Shown in pieces: positions 30,507-38,539 of a stretch of 57,611 bases of DNA; the first letter of the stretch is position 1, and every line of letters begins with the position of its first letter. A program made the position numbers and the translations under genes. Under the pieces are notes generated by a model that ran no database searches, was not told the origin of the DNA, and was given only the letters and a program-made list of their open reading frames with translations. Origin of the DNA: Kiloniellales bacterium (lineage in GTDB: Bacteria > Pseudomonadota > Alphaproteobacteria > Kiloniellales > JAKSBE01); assembly GCA_022361275.1 (NCBI GenBank), contig JAKSBE010000589.1, positions 1-57,611 on the forward strand, read 5' to 3'.

Positions 30507-31233
30507 AGCCCGGATAGTTTTCTATCTCTTCGAAGGCCGGATCAAGGTCGCGGAACTTCTGGCGAATGCGCTTGATGAAGGTGCGTACGTTGGCACGGTA
30601 TCCCTCTTTGCCGGCGCCCGCGACGAAGCCCTTGCCGTGAATGAGGTCATAGAGCTCTCGATAGCGGACGTCCCGGCCAGCGTTGGTGGCCATATACTCG
30701 ACGATCTTGAACTCGTTCAGGGTCAAGTCGACCTGACGGCCTTCCCAATAGGCACGGCTTGTGTCCGGCAGGAGCTCGAGCTTGCTGAGACGCACGCTGC
30801 CGTGCTGGTCGGCAAGGTCGCCGCCGCCCCCCGCCCCCCGGCGGGTGCCCAGGGTGATCAGCTCGATCCGCTTCAGCAGGATGGAGAAGCTGCGCGACTT
30901 CTCGACGAAGTCGACGGCACCGTGCAGCAGAGCGGACTCCTCGTAGATCTGGTCGCTCAAGACGGTCAGGAAGATGACCGGGACGTCGTTGTGGCGTTCG
31001 CGCAGCATGCGCAGAACCTCGATGCCGTTGAGCTCGGGCATCTTCCAATCGAGCAGGACCAGGTCGGCAGCGCCACCGTTGTCGAAGTACTCGACCGCGG
31101 AAACGCCATCGCCGAAATCGATCACCGAGAAGCCGGCGTCCGAAAGATTTCGCCCCAGCGATTCTCGGAACAGCGCATCATCGTCAACGACCACTACCAG
31201 GGCCGGGTCCGTCGCCAAGGCCACACTAGCCAT
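30466..31233 (-). CDS. OmpR/PhoB-family response regulator
   Basis: Transcription regulator of 255 residues. The receiver domain has the acidic pair in VVVVDDDA, acceptor D62 in LVLLDWKMP and the conserved Lys in VDFVEKSRS. A winged-helix DNA-binding domain lies at about 150-250 (VDLTLNEFKIVEYMA; FIKRIRQKFRDLD; NYPGYGYRW). A Gly-rich segment links the domains. ATG 31233 follows GGAGG at the correct distance and is preferred to the GTG two codons upstream. It overlaps the kinase gene at its end and the lipoprotein gene at its start, so all three are translationally coupled. Confidence 0.93.
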   Translation of the reverse strand: MASVALATDPALVVVVDDDALFRESLGRNLSDAGFSVIDFGDGVSAVEYFDNGGAADLVLLDWKMPELNGIEVLRMLRERHNDVPVIFLTVLSDQIYEESALLHGAVDFVEKSRSFSILLKRIELITLGTRRGAGGGGDLADQHGSVRLSKLELLPDTSRAYWEGRQVDLTLNEFKIVEYMATNAGRDVRYRELYDLIHGKGFVAGAGKEGYRANVRTFIKRIRQKFRDLDPAFEEIENYPGYGYRWRDDKSKTT

Positions 31234-31789
31234 GATCACCCTCCGGAGTCAGCAAACGCGTCAGACAGGCTTGCCTTGCCGCCTCAGATGGCTCACCCGC
31301 TTCGAGTTCATAGGTTAAAGAACGCAGGTTGTCACTTTCTAGATCGAGGTAAAAGTAAATCTCCAGCCGGCAGCCGTCCCGCTGGTAAGCCCAGACCTGA
31401 GCCGGCGGATCGTCGCGGATGTCTTCGGGCACTCCCAAAAGGCCCATGGCGTCTACCGGCTCTATGCCAATCAGGTTATCTTCTGTCAACTTCACCGCCT
31501 CGTAGGTCCGCAGAGCTTCCAGCCCCTCGTGGTCTGCCTTGCTCGGAAGCAAGGAGATTCCGACCAGGGGTTTGCGCGGGGGCGGACCCGGTGGCGGTGG
31601 CAGAACGACCAGGAGATCCTCTTCCAGGTTCGGCTGGGCAGCGCTGTCCGCGGGCTCGGACCCGGCATCGGCGATATCGGGCGCGGCGAGACTCGCGTCC
31701 GCATCGGCCGACTCGGCATCGACTCCAAGCAGTTCACAGCCTGGGAGCGCCAGCATCAAGGCTCCCAACATGAACGCCTTGGCCTTCAT
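31226..31789 (-). CDS. Lipoprotein of unknown function, first gene of the two-component operon
   Basis: Protein of 187 residues with a lipoprotein signal ending in LPGC (C18). Acidic Asp/Ala-rich sequence follows at about 19-60, then a run of prolines (LPPPPGPPP), then a compact C-terminal domain with a conserved-looking cysteine pair (DGCRLEIYFYLD; AARQACLTRLL). I recognise no family. The stop overlaps the start region of the response regulator, so it is the leading gene of the operon and could be an envelope partner of the kinase sensor. That role is inference. Confidence 0.75.
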   Translation of the reverse strand: MKAKAFMLGALMLALPGCELLGVDAESADADASLAAPDIADAGSEPADSAAQPNLEEDLLVVLPPPPGPPPRKPLVGISLLPSKADHEGLEALRTYEAVKLTEDNLIGIEPVDAMGLLGVPEDIRDDPPAQVWAYQRDGCRLEIYFYLDLESDNLRSLTYELEAGEPSEAARQACLTRLLTPEGDHG

Positions 31790-32197
31790 TTTACTGCCCG
31801 CCGGAAGAAAAGCCCTGCAAATCTGGTCAGCTTACCTAGCTCCTGGGGGTCTTCAGCCCGATTGCCGTAGGTTCTGCGAAGAAATTATTCATATTTCCGC
31901 CTTTAACGCCATCGCTGAACAGCGCCTACCCGTTCCTGGTGCCACCCTCGGTGCGAGCAGAGATTCTTTGCAGGATTTCAGATGGGTGGCCATCCAACCG
32001 TCGCTTTGTGTCGAAAATTCGGCAAGCCCGGACGTACGCTGATCACAGCTTGTATACCTCGTAGTCTCGACGGATGTTATCCTCGCCGAAGATAGCGGAG
32101 AGCGTCCGATTCTGCCAGATTGCAGTACAAGACAGGTCGGGTTGAGAGAGAGGATGAAGGAATTCCACCCCAGCGACTGTGAAATAGATCACTGCGG
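31790..32197. other. Intergenic region between the lipoprotein operon and rsmI
   Basis: No supported gene lies in these 408 bp. AT-rich stretches around 31880-31905 (GAAATTATTCATATTTCC) suggest a promoter for the - strand operon. A CRP-like site TGTGA-AATAGA-TCACT lies at 32178-32193, directly ahead of rsmI. Confidence 0.5.
32178..32193 (+). promoter_or_regulatory. CRP-family-like operator overlapping the rsmI leader
   Basis: TGTGAAATAGATCACT matches the CRP half-sites TGTGA-N6-TCACA in nine of ten positions. It ends 4 bp before the rsmI ATG, so a bound protein would be more likely to block than to activate. A chance match cannot be excluded. Confidence 0.35.
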
Positions 32198-32971
32198 ATG
32201 ACCGCCAGCGATCGAGCCACGCTCTACGTCGTCTGCACGCCGATCGGCAACCTGGCGGACATTTCGCAGCGGGCGCTGGAGGTCCTGGGGCGCGTCGAGG
32301 CCCTGGCCTGCGAGGACACCCGGCACAGCCGGCGGATCCTGGATCACCACGGCCTGGCCCGGCCGCCCGTCGTCCTGTCCTGCCACGAGCACAACGAGGC
32401 GGCTGCCGCCCAGCGGATCCTCGGGCTGCTTCGCGACGGCCGCTCCGTCGCGCTGATCAGCGATGCCGGCGCCCCCGGCATCAACGACCCCGGCTACCGG
32501 GTGATCACCGCGGCGGTCGAGGCCGGACTGCCGGTGCAGGTGATCCCGGGCCCGAGCGCCGTGATCACCGCGCTCCTCTGCTCCGGCCTGCCGACCGCCG
32601 GCTTCGCCTTCAAGGGCTTCCCGCCCCGCAAGTCGGCGCAGCGGCGCAGCCTCCTCTCGGCCGAGGCCGAAAGGGCGGAGACCCTGATCTTCTTCGAATC
32701 GCCGCATCGCCTGGCCGCGCTGCTGGCAGATGCCGCCGCCGTGCTGGGGGACCGGCCCGCGGCGGTCTGCCTCGAGCTGACCAAGCTGCACGAGCGGGTC
32801 GAGCGCGGCGGCCTCGCGGAGCTCGCCGCGGGCTTCGAGGGGCGGAGAATCAAAGGCGAGGCCACGGTGGTGATCGCCGGGCAGAGCCGGAAGGAAGCCC
32901 AGGAAAAGAAGCGCGCCCGCGCCCGCGAGGACCGAAAGGCGCGACAGAAGGACCGGCAGGATCGCTCTTAG
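32198..32971 (+). CDS. rsmI: 16S rRNA 2'-O-ribose C1402 methyltransferase RsmI, shortened C-terminus
   Basis: SAM-dependent methyltransferase that modifies C1402 in the 16S rRNA decoding centre. The 257-residue protein keeps the tetrapyrrole-methylase-like core: LYVVCTPIGNLADIS, ACEDTRHSRRIL, ISDAGAPGINDPGY, VIPGPSAVITALLCSGLP and FFESPHR. RsmI proteins usually have about 280-290 residues, with a small C-terminal domain after the GE(A/V)TVV strand. Here that part is replaced by a Lys/Arg/Glu-rich tail from about residue 229. The TAG stop adjoins a degenerate palindromic element. No clear Shine-Dalgarno is seen. Confidence 0.9.
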   Translation: MTASDRATLYVVCTPIGNLADISQRALEVLGRVEALACEDTRHSRRILDHHGLARPPVVLSCHEHNEAAAAQRILGLLRDGRSVALISDAGAPGINDPGYRVITAAVEAGLPVQVIPGPSAVITALLCSGLPTAGFAFKGFPPRKSAQRRSLLSAEAERAETLIFFESPHRLAALLADAAAVLGDRPAAVCLELTKLHERVERGGLAELAAGFEGRRIKGEATVVIAGQSRKEAQEKKRARAREDRKARQKDRQDRS

Positions 32972-33050
32972 TATGATGATAGTATGATGATTTCGAAGTT
33001 CGGCGCACTCATCTGCCGGATTTCGAAAGCTGAAGCACACTGGATTCAAA
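32969..33050. repeat. Palindromic element, degenerate copy C
   Basis: In reverse orientation this stretch matches hairpin 2 of copy A at roughly 80 percent by eye: TTCGAAGTTCGG, CTGCCGGATTT, AAGCTGAAGCACAC and GGATTCAA. It starts at the TAG stop of rsmI and begins with AGTATGATGAT written twice. Hairpin 1 of the family is missing. Confidence 0.6.
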
Positions 33051-33157
33051 GATGTCGCGCACCGGCGTTAAGCTTAACCGCTTCTCAAGAAAATGTACCT
33101 AGCTTCGGTCCCGGGAGCTTACAGCACTTCCCCTCCCATTCTTCTATGCCGTAGCGA
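33051..33157. other. Non-coding stretch ahead of an isolated terminator
   Basis: This 107-bp stretch lies between element C and a strong terminator and has no gene. It contains GTTAAGCTTAAC (a palindrome), a weak stem AGCTTCGG...CCGGGAGCT, and the pyrimidine-rich single-stranded run CTTCCCCTCCCATTCTTCT. A terminator this far from rsmI (187 bp) with this sequence ahead could belong to a small RNA, or simply end the rsmI message. Confidence 0.35.
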
Positions 33158-33194
33158 GAAGCCCCGCAGCCACGACGTGCGGGGCTTCTTTTTC
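33158..33194 (+). terminator. Strong rho-independent terminator
   Basis: A perfect 12-bp stem, AGAAGCCCCGCA/TGCGGGGCTTCT, has a 9-base loop and is followed by a T-run. It is the clearest terminator in the window. Confidence 0.88.
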
Positions 33195-33343
33195 GTGTGC
33201 CGAAGCCGGGCGCAGAAATGAAATACTGCTCAAACTCAGAGCATGGCTTTTTCCTTTCTATACTCCAAAAGAACTACATTCGCTTTTAACAGTTTTTTTG
33301 GCGCAGGCCGCGATATTGTCTTTGGCAAATTCAAGGTATAGAG

Positions 33344-34228
33344 ATGCTCCAGCACCGGTCCAGGACAGCAGCACGCAACTCTCTCTTGCAACGCTACGGC
33401 GCGGCGCTCGGTCTGCTCGTCGAGCGCCAGAGGTCCGAGGCCGCTTTGCTCGCGGCCCAAAAGGAGGCCGAGCTGGCGGCCGAGCGGGCCCGCGACGCCG
33501 TGCGCAAGGCGCAGGCCGCCGATCGCGCCAAGACCGCCTTCCTGGCCAACATGAGCCACGAGCTCCGGACACCGCTCAATGCCATCATCGGCTTCTCCGA
33601 GATGATGGTGCTGCTGGGCGACGACGGCCCGGCAAAGTATCGCGAGTACGCCAAGGACATCAGCGCCTCCGGGCACCACCTGCTGGAGCTGATCAACGAC
33701 GTCCTGGACCTGGCGAAGGTCGAGTCCGGCAAGCTCGAACTGGAAGACCGGAAGGTCGACGTCGCCGCCGTGGTCGACGCCAGCCTGACCTTCGTCAGGG
33801 AAAGCGCCCTGGAGCGCGGCCTGGAGCTGTCCCACGCCCTCGGCAAGGATCTGCCACCTCTACGCGCAGATGAACGCAAGCTCAAACAGATCCTCACGAA
33901 CCTGTTGTCCAACGCGGTGAAGTTCACGCCGCAGGGCGGCAAGGTCTGTCTCAAGACGTTTCTCGAAGCGGACGGCGCCCTGGTCTTTCAGATCACCGAC
34001 ACCGGGATCGGGATCGCGGTGCAGGACATCCCGCGGGCACTGGCGCCTTTCGAGCAGGTCAGGCGCCAATCCGGACTGGCCGTCGAGGGCACCGGCCTCG
34101 GGTTGCCCCTGACGAAGGGCCTGATCGAACTCCATGGCGGAAAGCTGTCGATCGACAGCCAGCTCGGGCGAGGCACGAAGGTCACGGTCCGCCTGCCGAG
34201 AGAAAGGGTCTTGGCCCTCGCCGCCTGA
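33344..34228 (+). CDS. Soluble histidine kinase without a sensor domain
   Basis: Cytoplasmic kinase of 294 residues. A short helical/coiled-coil N-terminus (about 20-62, rich in Ala, Glu and Arg) leads to HisKA with H72 in NMSHELRTP. The HATPase domain has NLLSNAVKFTP, DTGIGI and GTGLGLPL. No PAS, GAF or membrane segment is visible, so the signal must come from a partner or from the coiled coil. The HerA-like gene begins 51 bp downstream on the same strand. The 149 bp upstream are AT-rich and follow a strong terminator, so a promoter lies there. Confidence 0.88.
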   Translation: MLQHRSRTAARNSLLQRYGAALGLLVERQRSEAALLAAQKEAELAAERARDAVRKAQAADRAKTAFLANMSHELRTPLNAIIGFSEMMVLLGDDGPAKYREYAKDISASGHHLLELINDVLDLAKVESGKLELEDRKVDVAAVVDASLTFVRESALERGLELSHALGKDLPPLRADERKLKQILTNLLSNAVKFTPQGGKVCLKTFLEADGALVFQITDTGIGIAVQDIPRALAPFEQVRRQSGLAVEGTGLGLPLTKGLIELHGGKLSIDSQLGRGTKVTVRLPRERVLALAA

Positions 34229-34279
34229 GCCCCGTCAGGAGCGACCTCGGCCAGCAACAAGGAAGGCGAAAGAAGAGCG

Positions 34280-36418
34280 ATGGACCGACGGCCAGCCCCC
34301 CAATCATCCGCCCTTCCCCCAGCCGAAGACGCAGCCGATCCAAGCGCGCAGCGGCGCCGGAGTCCGGCGTCCCTTCCGGCGCCCATCCCGGGGGAAGACG
34401 CCGTCCCGGCGCGACCGGCCTCCGGCGCGGCCGCGCGCGCCTCGGTCCCCGCCGCGCCCTATGCGGAAAGCCCGGTACCGCGACCGGCCAGCCCCGCGTC
34501 TTCGGCCGTGTCCGAGGCGATGGCCCAGAATACGGAGGCCCAGAATACGGGCGCCCGGCGTACGGAGATCCAGGGTACGAAGGCGGTCGGTCCGGAGACG
34601 CCACCGGCAAGCGCGCAACCTTGCGCGCCGGCTGCCGCCCCGCGCAACGAGCCCCGCGCGCGCTACGCCCGGCTTCAGGCCGCGGCTAACGAGATGGCCG
34701 CCGCGCTCGGGCGGGCCGAGCCGGCGACCGGCGCGCCCGCCCGCGCTGGCCAGAGCGTCAACGCGCGACCGGCGCCGGGCCCGGCGCCGAGTCAAGTCGC
34801 TGCCGGCCAGCCGCGGCGGGCTGCGGCGCCGGGCGCCAGGATCGGCCGGGTGGTCTCGGTCTCGGGTGCCCAGGCGGTGGCCTTGCTGGAAGGCGACGCC
34901 ACCGAAGGTGCGGGTCAGCCCCGCGGCCTCGAGATCGGCAAGCTGGTCACCATGCGCACGGAGCGCAGCGTGGTCTTCGGTCTGGTCGCCGGGCTTTCGA
35001 TCCCAGTGCCGTCCCAGAACGGCAGGCAGCCCGAGGTGAAGGTCGTCGAACTCGAGCTCCTGGGCGAGACGTGGATCAACGAGCGCGGCCGGCGCCTGGG
35101 CTTCCAGCGCGGCGTCACCTCCTTTCCCTCGCTCGGCGACGGGGTCTTTCACGCCAGCCGGGAAGACCTCGAGATCATCTTCGCCAGCCCGGACGCGAGC
35201 AAGGTTCGGGTCGGCAGCATCCACCAGGACCGTCGCCTGCCGGCCTGCGTCGCGGTCGACGACCTACTGGGCAAGCACTTCGCCATGCTCGGCACGACCG
35301 GCTCCGGGAAGTCCTGCGCCGTTGCGCTGATCCTGCGCCAGATCCTGCAAGAGCACCAGAACGGCCACGTCGTGCTGCTGGACCCGCACAACGAATACCA
35401 TCGCACCTTCGGCGAAACGGCCGAGCTGATCGATCCGGGCACCCTGGAACTGCCTTTCTGGCTCTTCAACTTCGAGGAGTTCGTCGAGGTGGTCCTGGGC
35501 CGCAAGACCAGCCCGGACGCCATCGAGGCTTCGATCCTCAACGAGCTGATCCCGATCGCCAAGCGGCAGTTCCTCGGCAACGCCGAGGACCACCGCTACG
35601 TGACCGCCGACACGCCGGTGCCCTACCGCTTCAACTACCTGATCCAGCTGATCGACGAGATCATCGGCAAGCTCGAGAAGCCCGAGGACCTCGGCCCCTA
35701 CATGCGGCTCAAGGCCCGGCTGAAGGCGCTGCAGGCCGATTCCCGCTTCTCGTTCATGTTCGGCTCGGTCGCCCTGCGCGACAACATGTCGCAGATCATC
35801 TCGCGGATCTTCCGGATCCCGGTGCAGGGCCGGCCGATCACCATCATCGACCTGTCCGGCGTGCCATCGGAGATCCTGAACGTCGTGGTCTCGGTGCTCT
35901 GCCGCATGACCTTCGACTTCGCGATCTGGAGCGACCGGGCCCTGCCGATCCTCTTCGTCTGCGAGGAAGCGCATCGCTACGCACCGCAGGACCCCAGCCT
36001 CGGCTTCGAGCCGACCAAGCGCGCCCTGTCCCGGATCGCCAAGGAAGGGCGGAAGTACGGCGTCTCGCTCTGCGTCATCACCCAGCGACCGTCGGAGCTC
36101 GACACCGACATTCTGTCCCAGTGCAACACGATCTTCGCGCTGAGGATGAGCAACAGCAAGGACCAGGACTTCGTGCGCAGCACGCTGTCGGAATCGGCCG
36201 AGGGCCTGATGTACTTCCTGCCGCTGCTGCGCACCGCGGAGGCGATCGCGGTCGGCGAAGGCGTCCCGGTGCCCGTACGCATCTGCTTCGACGAGCTGCC
36301 GCGCGAGTATCGCCCGCTCAGCGGCACCGCGCCGTTCTCGGACACCTGGAAGATCGACCAGGGCGACAGCGGCTTCATCGACGCCGTGGTCGAGCGCTGG
36401 CGCCGGCAGCAGCGCTGA
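34280..36418 (+). CDS. HerA-like FtsK/HerA-superfamily ATPase with long disordered N-terminus
   Basis: Protein of 712 residues. Residues 1 to about 185 are Pro/Ala-rich and probably disordered. A HAS-barrel-like beta domain follows at about 186-300 (ARIGRVVSVSGAQAVALL), then a DUF87/HerA ATPase with Walker A GTTGSGKS at 338-345, Walker B ILFVCEEAH at 557-565, and QRPSELDTDILSQCNT with an arginine-finger-like region after it. HerA ATPases form hexamers and translocate on DNA, usually with the nuclease NurA, which is not seen nearby. A 15-bp tandem repeat lies within the disordered part. The upstream kinase gene may be co-transcribed. Confidence 0.85.
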   Translation: MDRRPAPQSSALPPAEDAADPSAQRRRSPASLPAPIPGEDAVPARPASGAAARASVPAAPYAESPVPRPASPASSAVSEAMAQNTEAQNTGARRTEIQGTKAVGPETPPASAQPCAPAAAPRNEPRARYARLQAAANEMAAALGRAEPATGAPARAGQSVNARPAPGPAPSQVAAGQPRRAAAPGARIGRVVSVSGAQAVALLEGDATEGAGQPRGLEIGKLVTMRTERSVVFGLVAGLSIPVPSQNGRQPEVKVVELELLGETWINERGRRLGFQRGVTSFPSLGDGVFHASREDLEIIFASPDASKVRVGSIHQDRRLPACVAVDDLLGKHFAMLGTTGSGKSCAVALILRQILQEHQNGHVVLLDPHNEYHRTFGETAELIDPGTLELPFWLFNFEEFVEVVLGRKTSPDAIEASILNELIPIAKRQFLGNAEDHRYVTADTPVPYRFNYLIQLIDEIIGKLEKPEDLGPYMRLKARLKALQADSRFSFMFGSVALRDNMSQIISRIFRIPVQGRPITIIDLSGVPSEILNVVVSVLCRMTFDFAIWSDRALPILFVCEEAHRYAPQDPSLGFEPTKRALSRIAKEGRKYGVSLCVITQRPSELDTDILSQCNTIFALRMSNSKDQDFVRSTLSESAEGLMYFLPLLRTAEAIAVGEGVPVPVRICFDELPREYRPLSGTAPFSDTWKIDQGDSGFIDAVVERWRRQQR
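34524..34583 (+). repeat. Four degenerate 15-bp tandem repeats in the HerA-like gene
   Basis: Units CCCAGAATACGGAGG, CCCAGAATACGGGCG, CCCGGCGTACGGAGA and TCCAGGGTACGAAGG follow one another in frame and encode the pentapeptides QNTEA, QNTGA, RRTEI and QGTKA. They lie in the disordered N-terminal tail, where length changes would be tolerated. Confidence 0.8.
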
Positions 36419-36431
36419 CGGCCGGCGGGCC

Positions 36432-37526
36432 TCATTCGGACACCCAGGCGTCGAAGCGCTTCTTCAGTTCTTCCTGGTAGTCCGCCCAGAACTCGAAATC
36501 GCTCTGGACGGCGGTCCGGAAGTTCTCCGGCGCCGTGGGTATCAGCGCCCGCATCGGAATGCCGGCCTCGGCGTGGCTGCCGATCAGGGGGATCGAGGAC
36601 TGCCGCACCGGCCCGTAGGAGATCCAGGCCGCCTGATCGGCGAGACGCTGGGTATCCGTGGCGAAACTGATGAAGGCCATGGCGGCGTCCCGGTTCCGGG
36701 CGCCCTTGGGTATGGCCCAGAGGTCGATGTCCCAGATCTGCCCGTCCCAGACGATCACGAAGGGCTCGCGGTTCTGCACCTGGGCATTGAAGATGCGGCC
36801 GTTGTAGGCCGTCGTCATGACCACCTCGCCGTCGGCCAGAAGCTGCGGCGGCTGGGCGCCGGCGATCCACCAGACGATGTCGTCCTCGATCGTGTCGAGC
36901 TTGGCGAAGGCGCGGTCGATGCCTTCCTCCGTGGCCAGGACCTCGTAGACCTTGCCTGGCGGCACGCCATCGGCCATCAGGGCGAACTCCAGATTGCCCC
37001 GGGGCGTCCGGCGCAGGCCACGCTTGCCGGGGAAGCGCACGGTATCGAAGAAGTCGGTGATCCGGGCCGGCTTGGCCCCCGGGAACCTGGTATCGTCGTA
37101 GGCGAAGATCGTCGACCAGATGACGCTTCCGACGCCGCAATTGTGCAGCGTGCCCGCCACGAAGTCGTCGCGCGCCGCCCTGCCGTTCGGCGCCGGCGGC
37201 AGCAGGTCGAGGTCCAGAGGTTCCAGCAGACCCTCCTCGCAGCCGCGCACGATGTCGGAAAGCACCAGATCGACCACGTCCCAGGTGACCTCGCCCGACC
37301 TGACCTGCGCCCTGATCCCGGCCAGGCCGCCCTCGTGGTTCTCGGAGCGGATCCTGATCCCGGTCCTGGCGGTGAAGGGCTTGTGGTGGGCCTCGACCTG
37401 GCTACGGGTGTAGTCCCCGCCCCAGGACACGACGGTCAGGCTGTCCACGGCCAGCGCCGGCGCCGCTGGACAAAGTACCAGGACCAGCAACGCAGCCAGG
37501 CGGCGCGTATTCGGGTCGACCTTCAT
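36432..37526 (-). CDS. Polyamine-type ABC transporter substrate-binding protein (PotD/PotF-like)
   Basis: Periplasmic binding protein of 364 residues. The signal peptide (MKVDPNTRRLAALLVLVL...PALA) would be cleaved before VDSLTVVSWGGDY. The fold and motifs are those of spermidine/putrescine binding proteins (VVDLVLSDIVRGCEEGLLEPLD; WWIAGAQPPQLLADGEVVMTTAYNGRI). The reading frame is intact. The permease gene beside it is broken and no ATPase gene is present, so this protein probably has no complete transporter of its own here. ATG 37526 is chosen because the signal peptide starts there; the frame upstream shows no signal. Confidence 0.88.
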   Translation of the reverse strand: MKVDPNTRRLAALLVLVLCPAAPALAVDSLTVVSWGGDYTRSQVEAHHKPFTARTGIRIRSENHEGGLAGIRAQVRSGEVTWDVVDLVLSDIVRGCEEGLLEPLDLDLLPPAPNGRAARDDFVAGTLHNCGVGSVIWSTIFAYDDTRFPGAKPARITDFFDTVRFPGKRGLRRTPRGNLEFALMADGVPPGKVYEVLATEEGIDRAFAKLDTIEDDIVWWIAGAQPPQLLADGEVVMTTAYNGRIFNAQVQNREPFVIVWDGQIWDIDLWAIPKGARNRDAAMAFISFATDTQRLADQAAWISYGPVRQSSIPLIGSHAEAGIPMRALIPTAPENFRTAVQSDFEFWADYQEELKKRFDAWVSE

Positions 37527-37557
37527 GTGCCGAGAAAACTCCCTGTTCGATCGCTGA

Positions 37558-37583
37558 TACATCCCATACATGAACGGGATGTA
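37558..37583 (-). promoter_or_regulatory. Possible operator upstream of the substrate-binding protein gene
   Basis: The inverted repeat TACATCCC ... GGGATGTA, with a 10-bp spacer, lies 32 bp before the start of the binding-protein gene. Size and symmetry fit a dimeric repressor site. No regulator gene is adjacent. Confidence 0.4.
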
Positions 37584-37709
37584 TAAGACACGGGTCCGAA
37601 GGGCCGCGCCGAGCTGCTCACCCACCGGAATATGGGGCGGCATAGAGCCTTGGGAAGATGTTCAGGCTCATCTTGTTTCGGGCTTATCGTACCGCAAACG
37701 AGGGACCGC

Positions 37710-38479
37710 TCAGCCCGGGCTGACGCCGCGCTGACGCTCGTTATAACGGCGCAGCATCTCGACCGCGATCATGAGCAAGGTGGACAGGCCGATCAGCAGG
37801 GTCGCCACCGCGAGGATGATCGGGCTGATCTCTTCGCGAATGCCGGCCCGCATCTGCCGCGGGATGGTCTGGTACTCGACGCTCCCGACGAAGAGGACCA
37901 CGACGATCTCGTCGAAGGAGGTGGCGAAGGCGAAGAGGGCGCCCGAGATCACCCCCGGCAGGATCAGCGGCAGCACGACCTTGAAGAACGCCCGGGTCGG
38001 CGTCGCGCCGCACATCAGGCCGGCGCGCACCAGCGACCGGTCGAAGCCGATCAGGGTCGCGGTCACGGTGATGACTACGAAGGGCGTGCCGAGAACGGTG
38101 TGTGCCAGGACGATTCCGATAAAGGAACCAGTAAGCTGCGCGAATTCGTTGAGGCTTGCATAGAAGAAGAAGATACCCGCGGCGGTGATGATCAGCGGCA
38201 CGATCATGGGCGAGATCAGCAGCCCCATGATCAGGTTGCGGAAGGGCATCTCCGCCCGGCTCAGGCCCAGCACCGCCAGCGTGCCGAGCACCGCGGCCAG
38301 TAAGGTCGAGCAGAGCGCACCCTCGGTGAAGGTGAAGTAAGGCTCGGCGTTGAAGGACAGCGGCAGGATGACCAGCAGGGGCGCGATCAGGAATCCGAAG
38401 GCCAGCACGCAGATCGGTATGAAGACGTAGTGCCAGATGCGTTCCAGAAGACCGGGGCATGGGGCGGTAGGGAGATCAT
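37710..38479 (-). pseudogene. PotC-like ABC permease, frameshifted at the start and internally deleted
   Basis: The C-terminal two thirds are a good polyamine-type permease (PMIVPLIITAAGIFFFYA; VLPLILPGVISGALFAFATS; IPRQMRAGIREEISP). Two defects are visible. The natural start region at 38479 (ATG, MISLPPH) is in a different frame from the transmembrane sequence that begins GLLERIWHYVF, so at least one base has been lost or gained near 38455-38475. After EPYFTFTEG the sequence jumps to ALCSTLLAAVLGTLA, skipping about 40-45 residues that normally hold the region before and into the second helix. The open frame continues only through a TTG start in the neighbouring gene fragment. A functional protein is unlikely. 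Confidence 0.7.
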
Positions 38480-38485
38480 GCGCGC

Positions 38486-38539
38486 CTACCCGAGCTTGAG
38501 CCGCTCGACGCCGACCAGCCGGTTGTAGAGCAGGCAAAA
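38486..38539 (-). pseudogene. Remnant of a PotB-like permease (last 17 codons)
   Basis: Read on the - strand this encodes FCLLYNRLVGVERLKLG followed by TAG, the usual tail of PotB-type permeases that precede potC. Upstream the homology stops and unrelated AT-rich DNA begins with in-frame stops, so the rest of the gene has been deleted. The position just ahead of the broken potC-like gene supports the call. Confidence 0.6.

Noticed and set aside
34304..35224. - strand open frame with repeated Pro/Tyr/Gly motifs
   Set aside because: It is the reverse of the 15-bp repeats and GC-rich tail of the HerA-like gene; the apparent motif is a by-product of the repeat.
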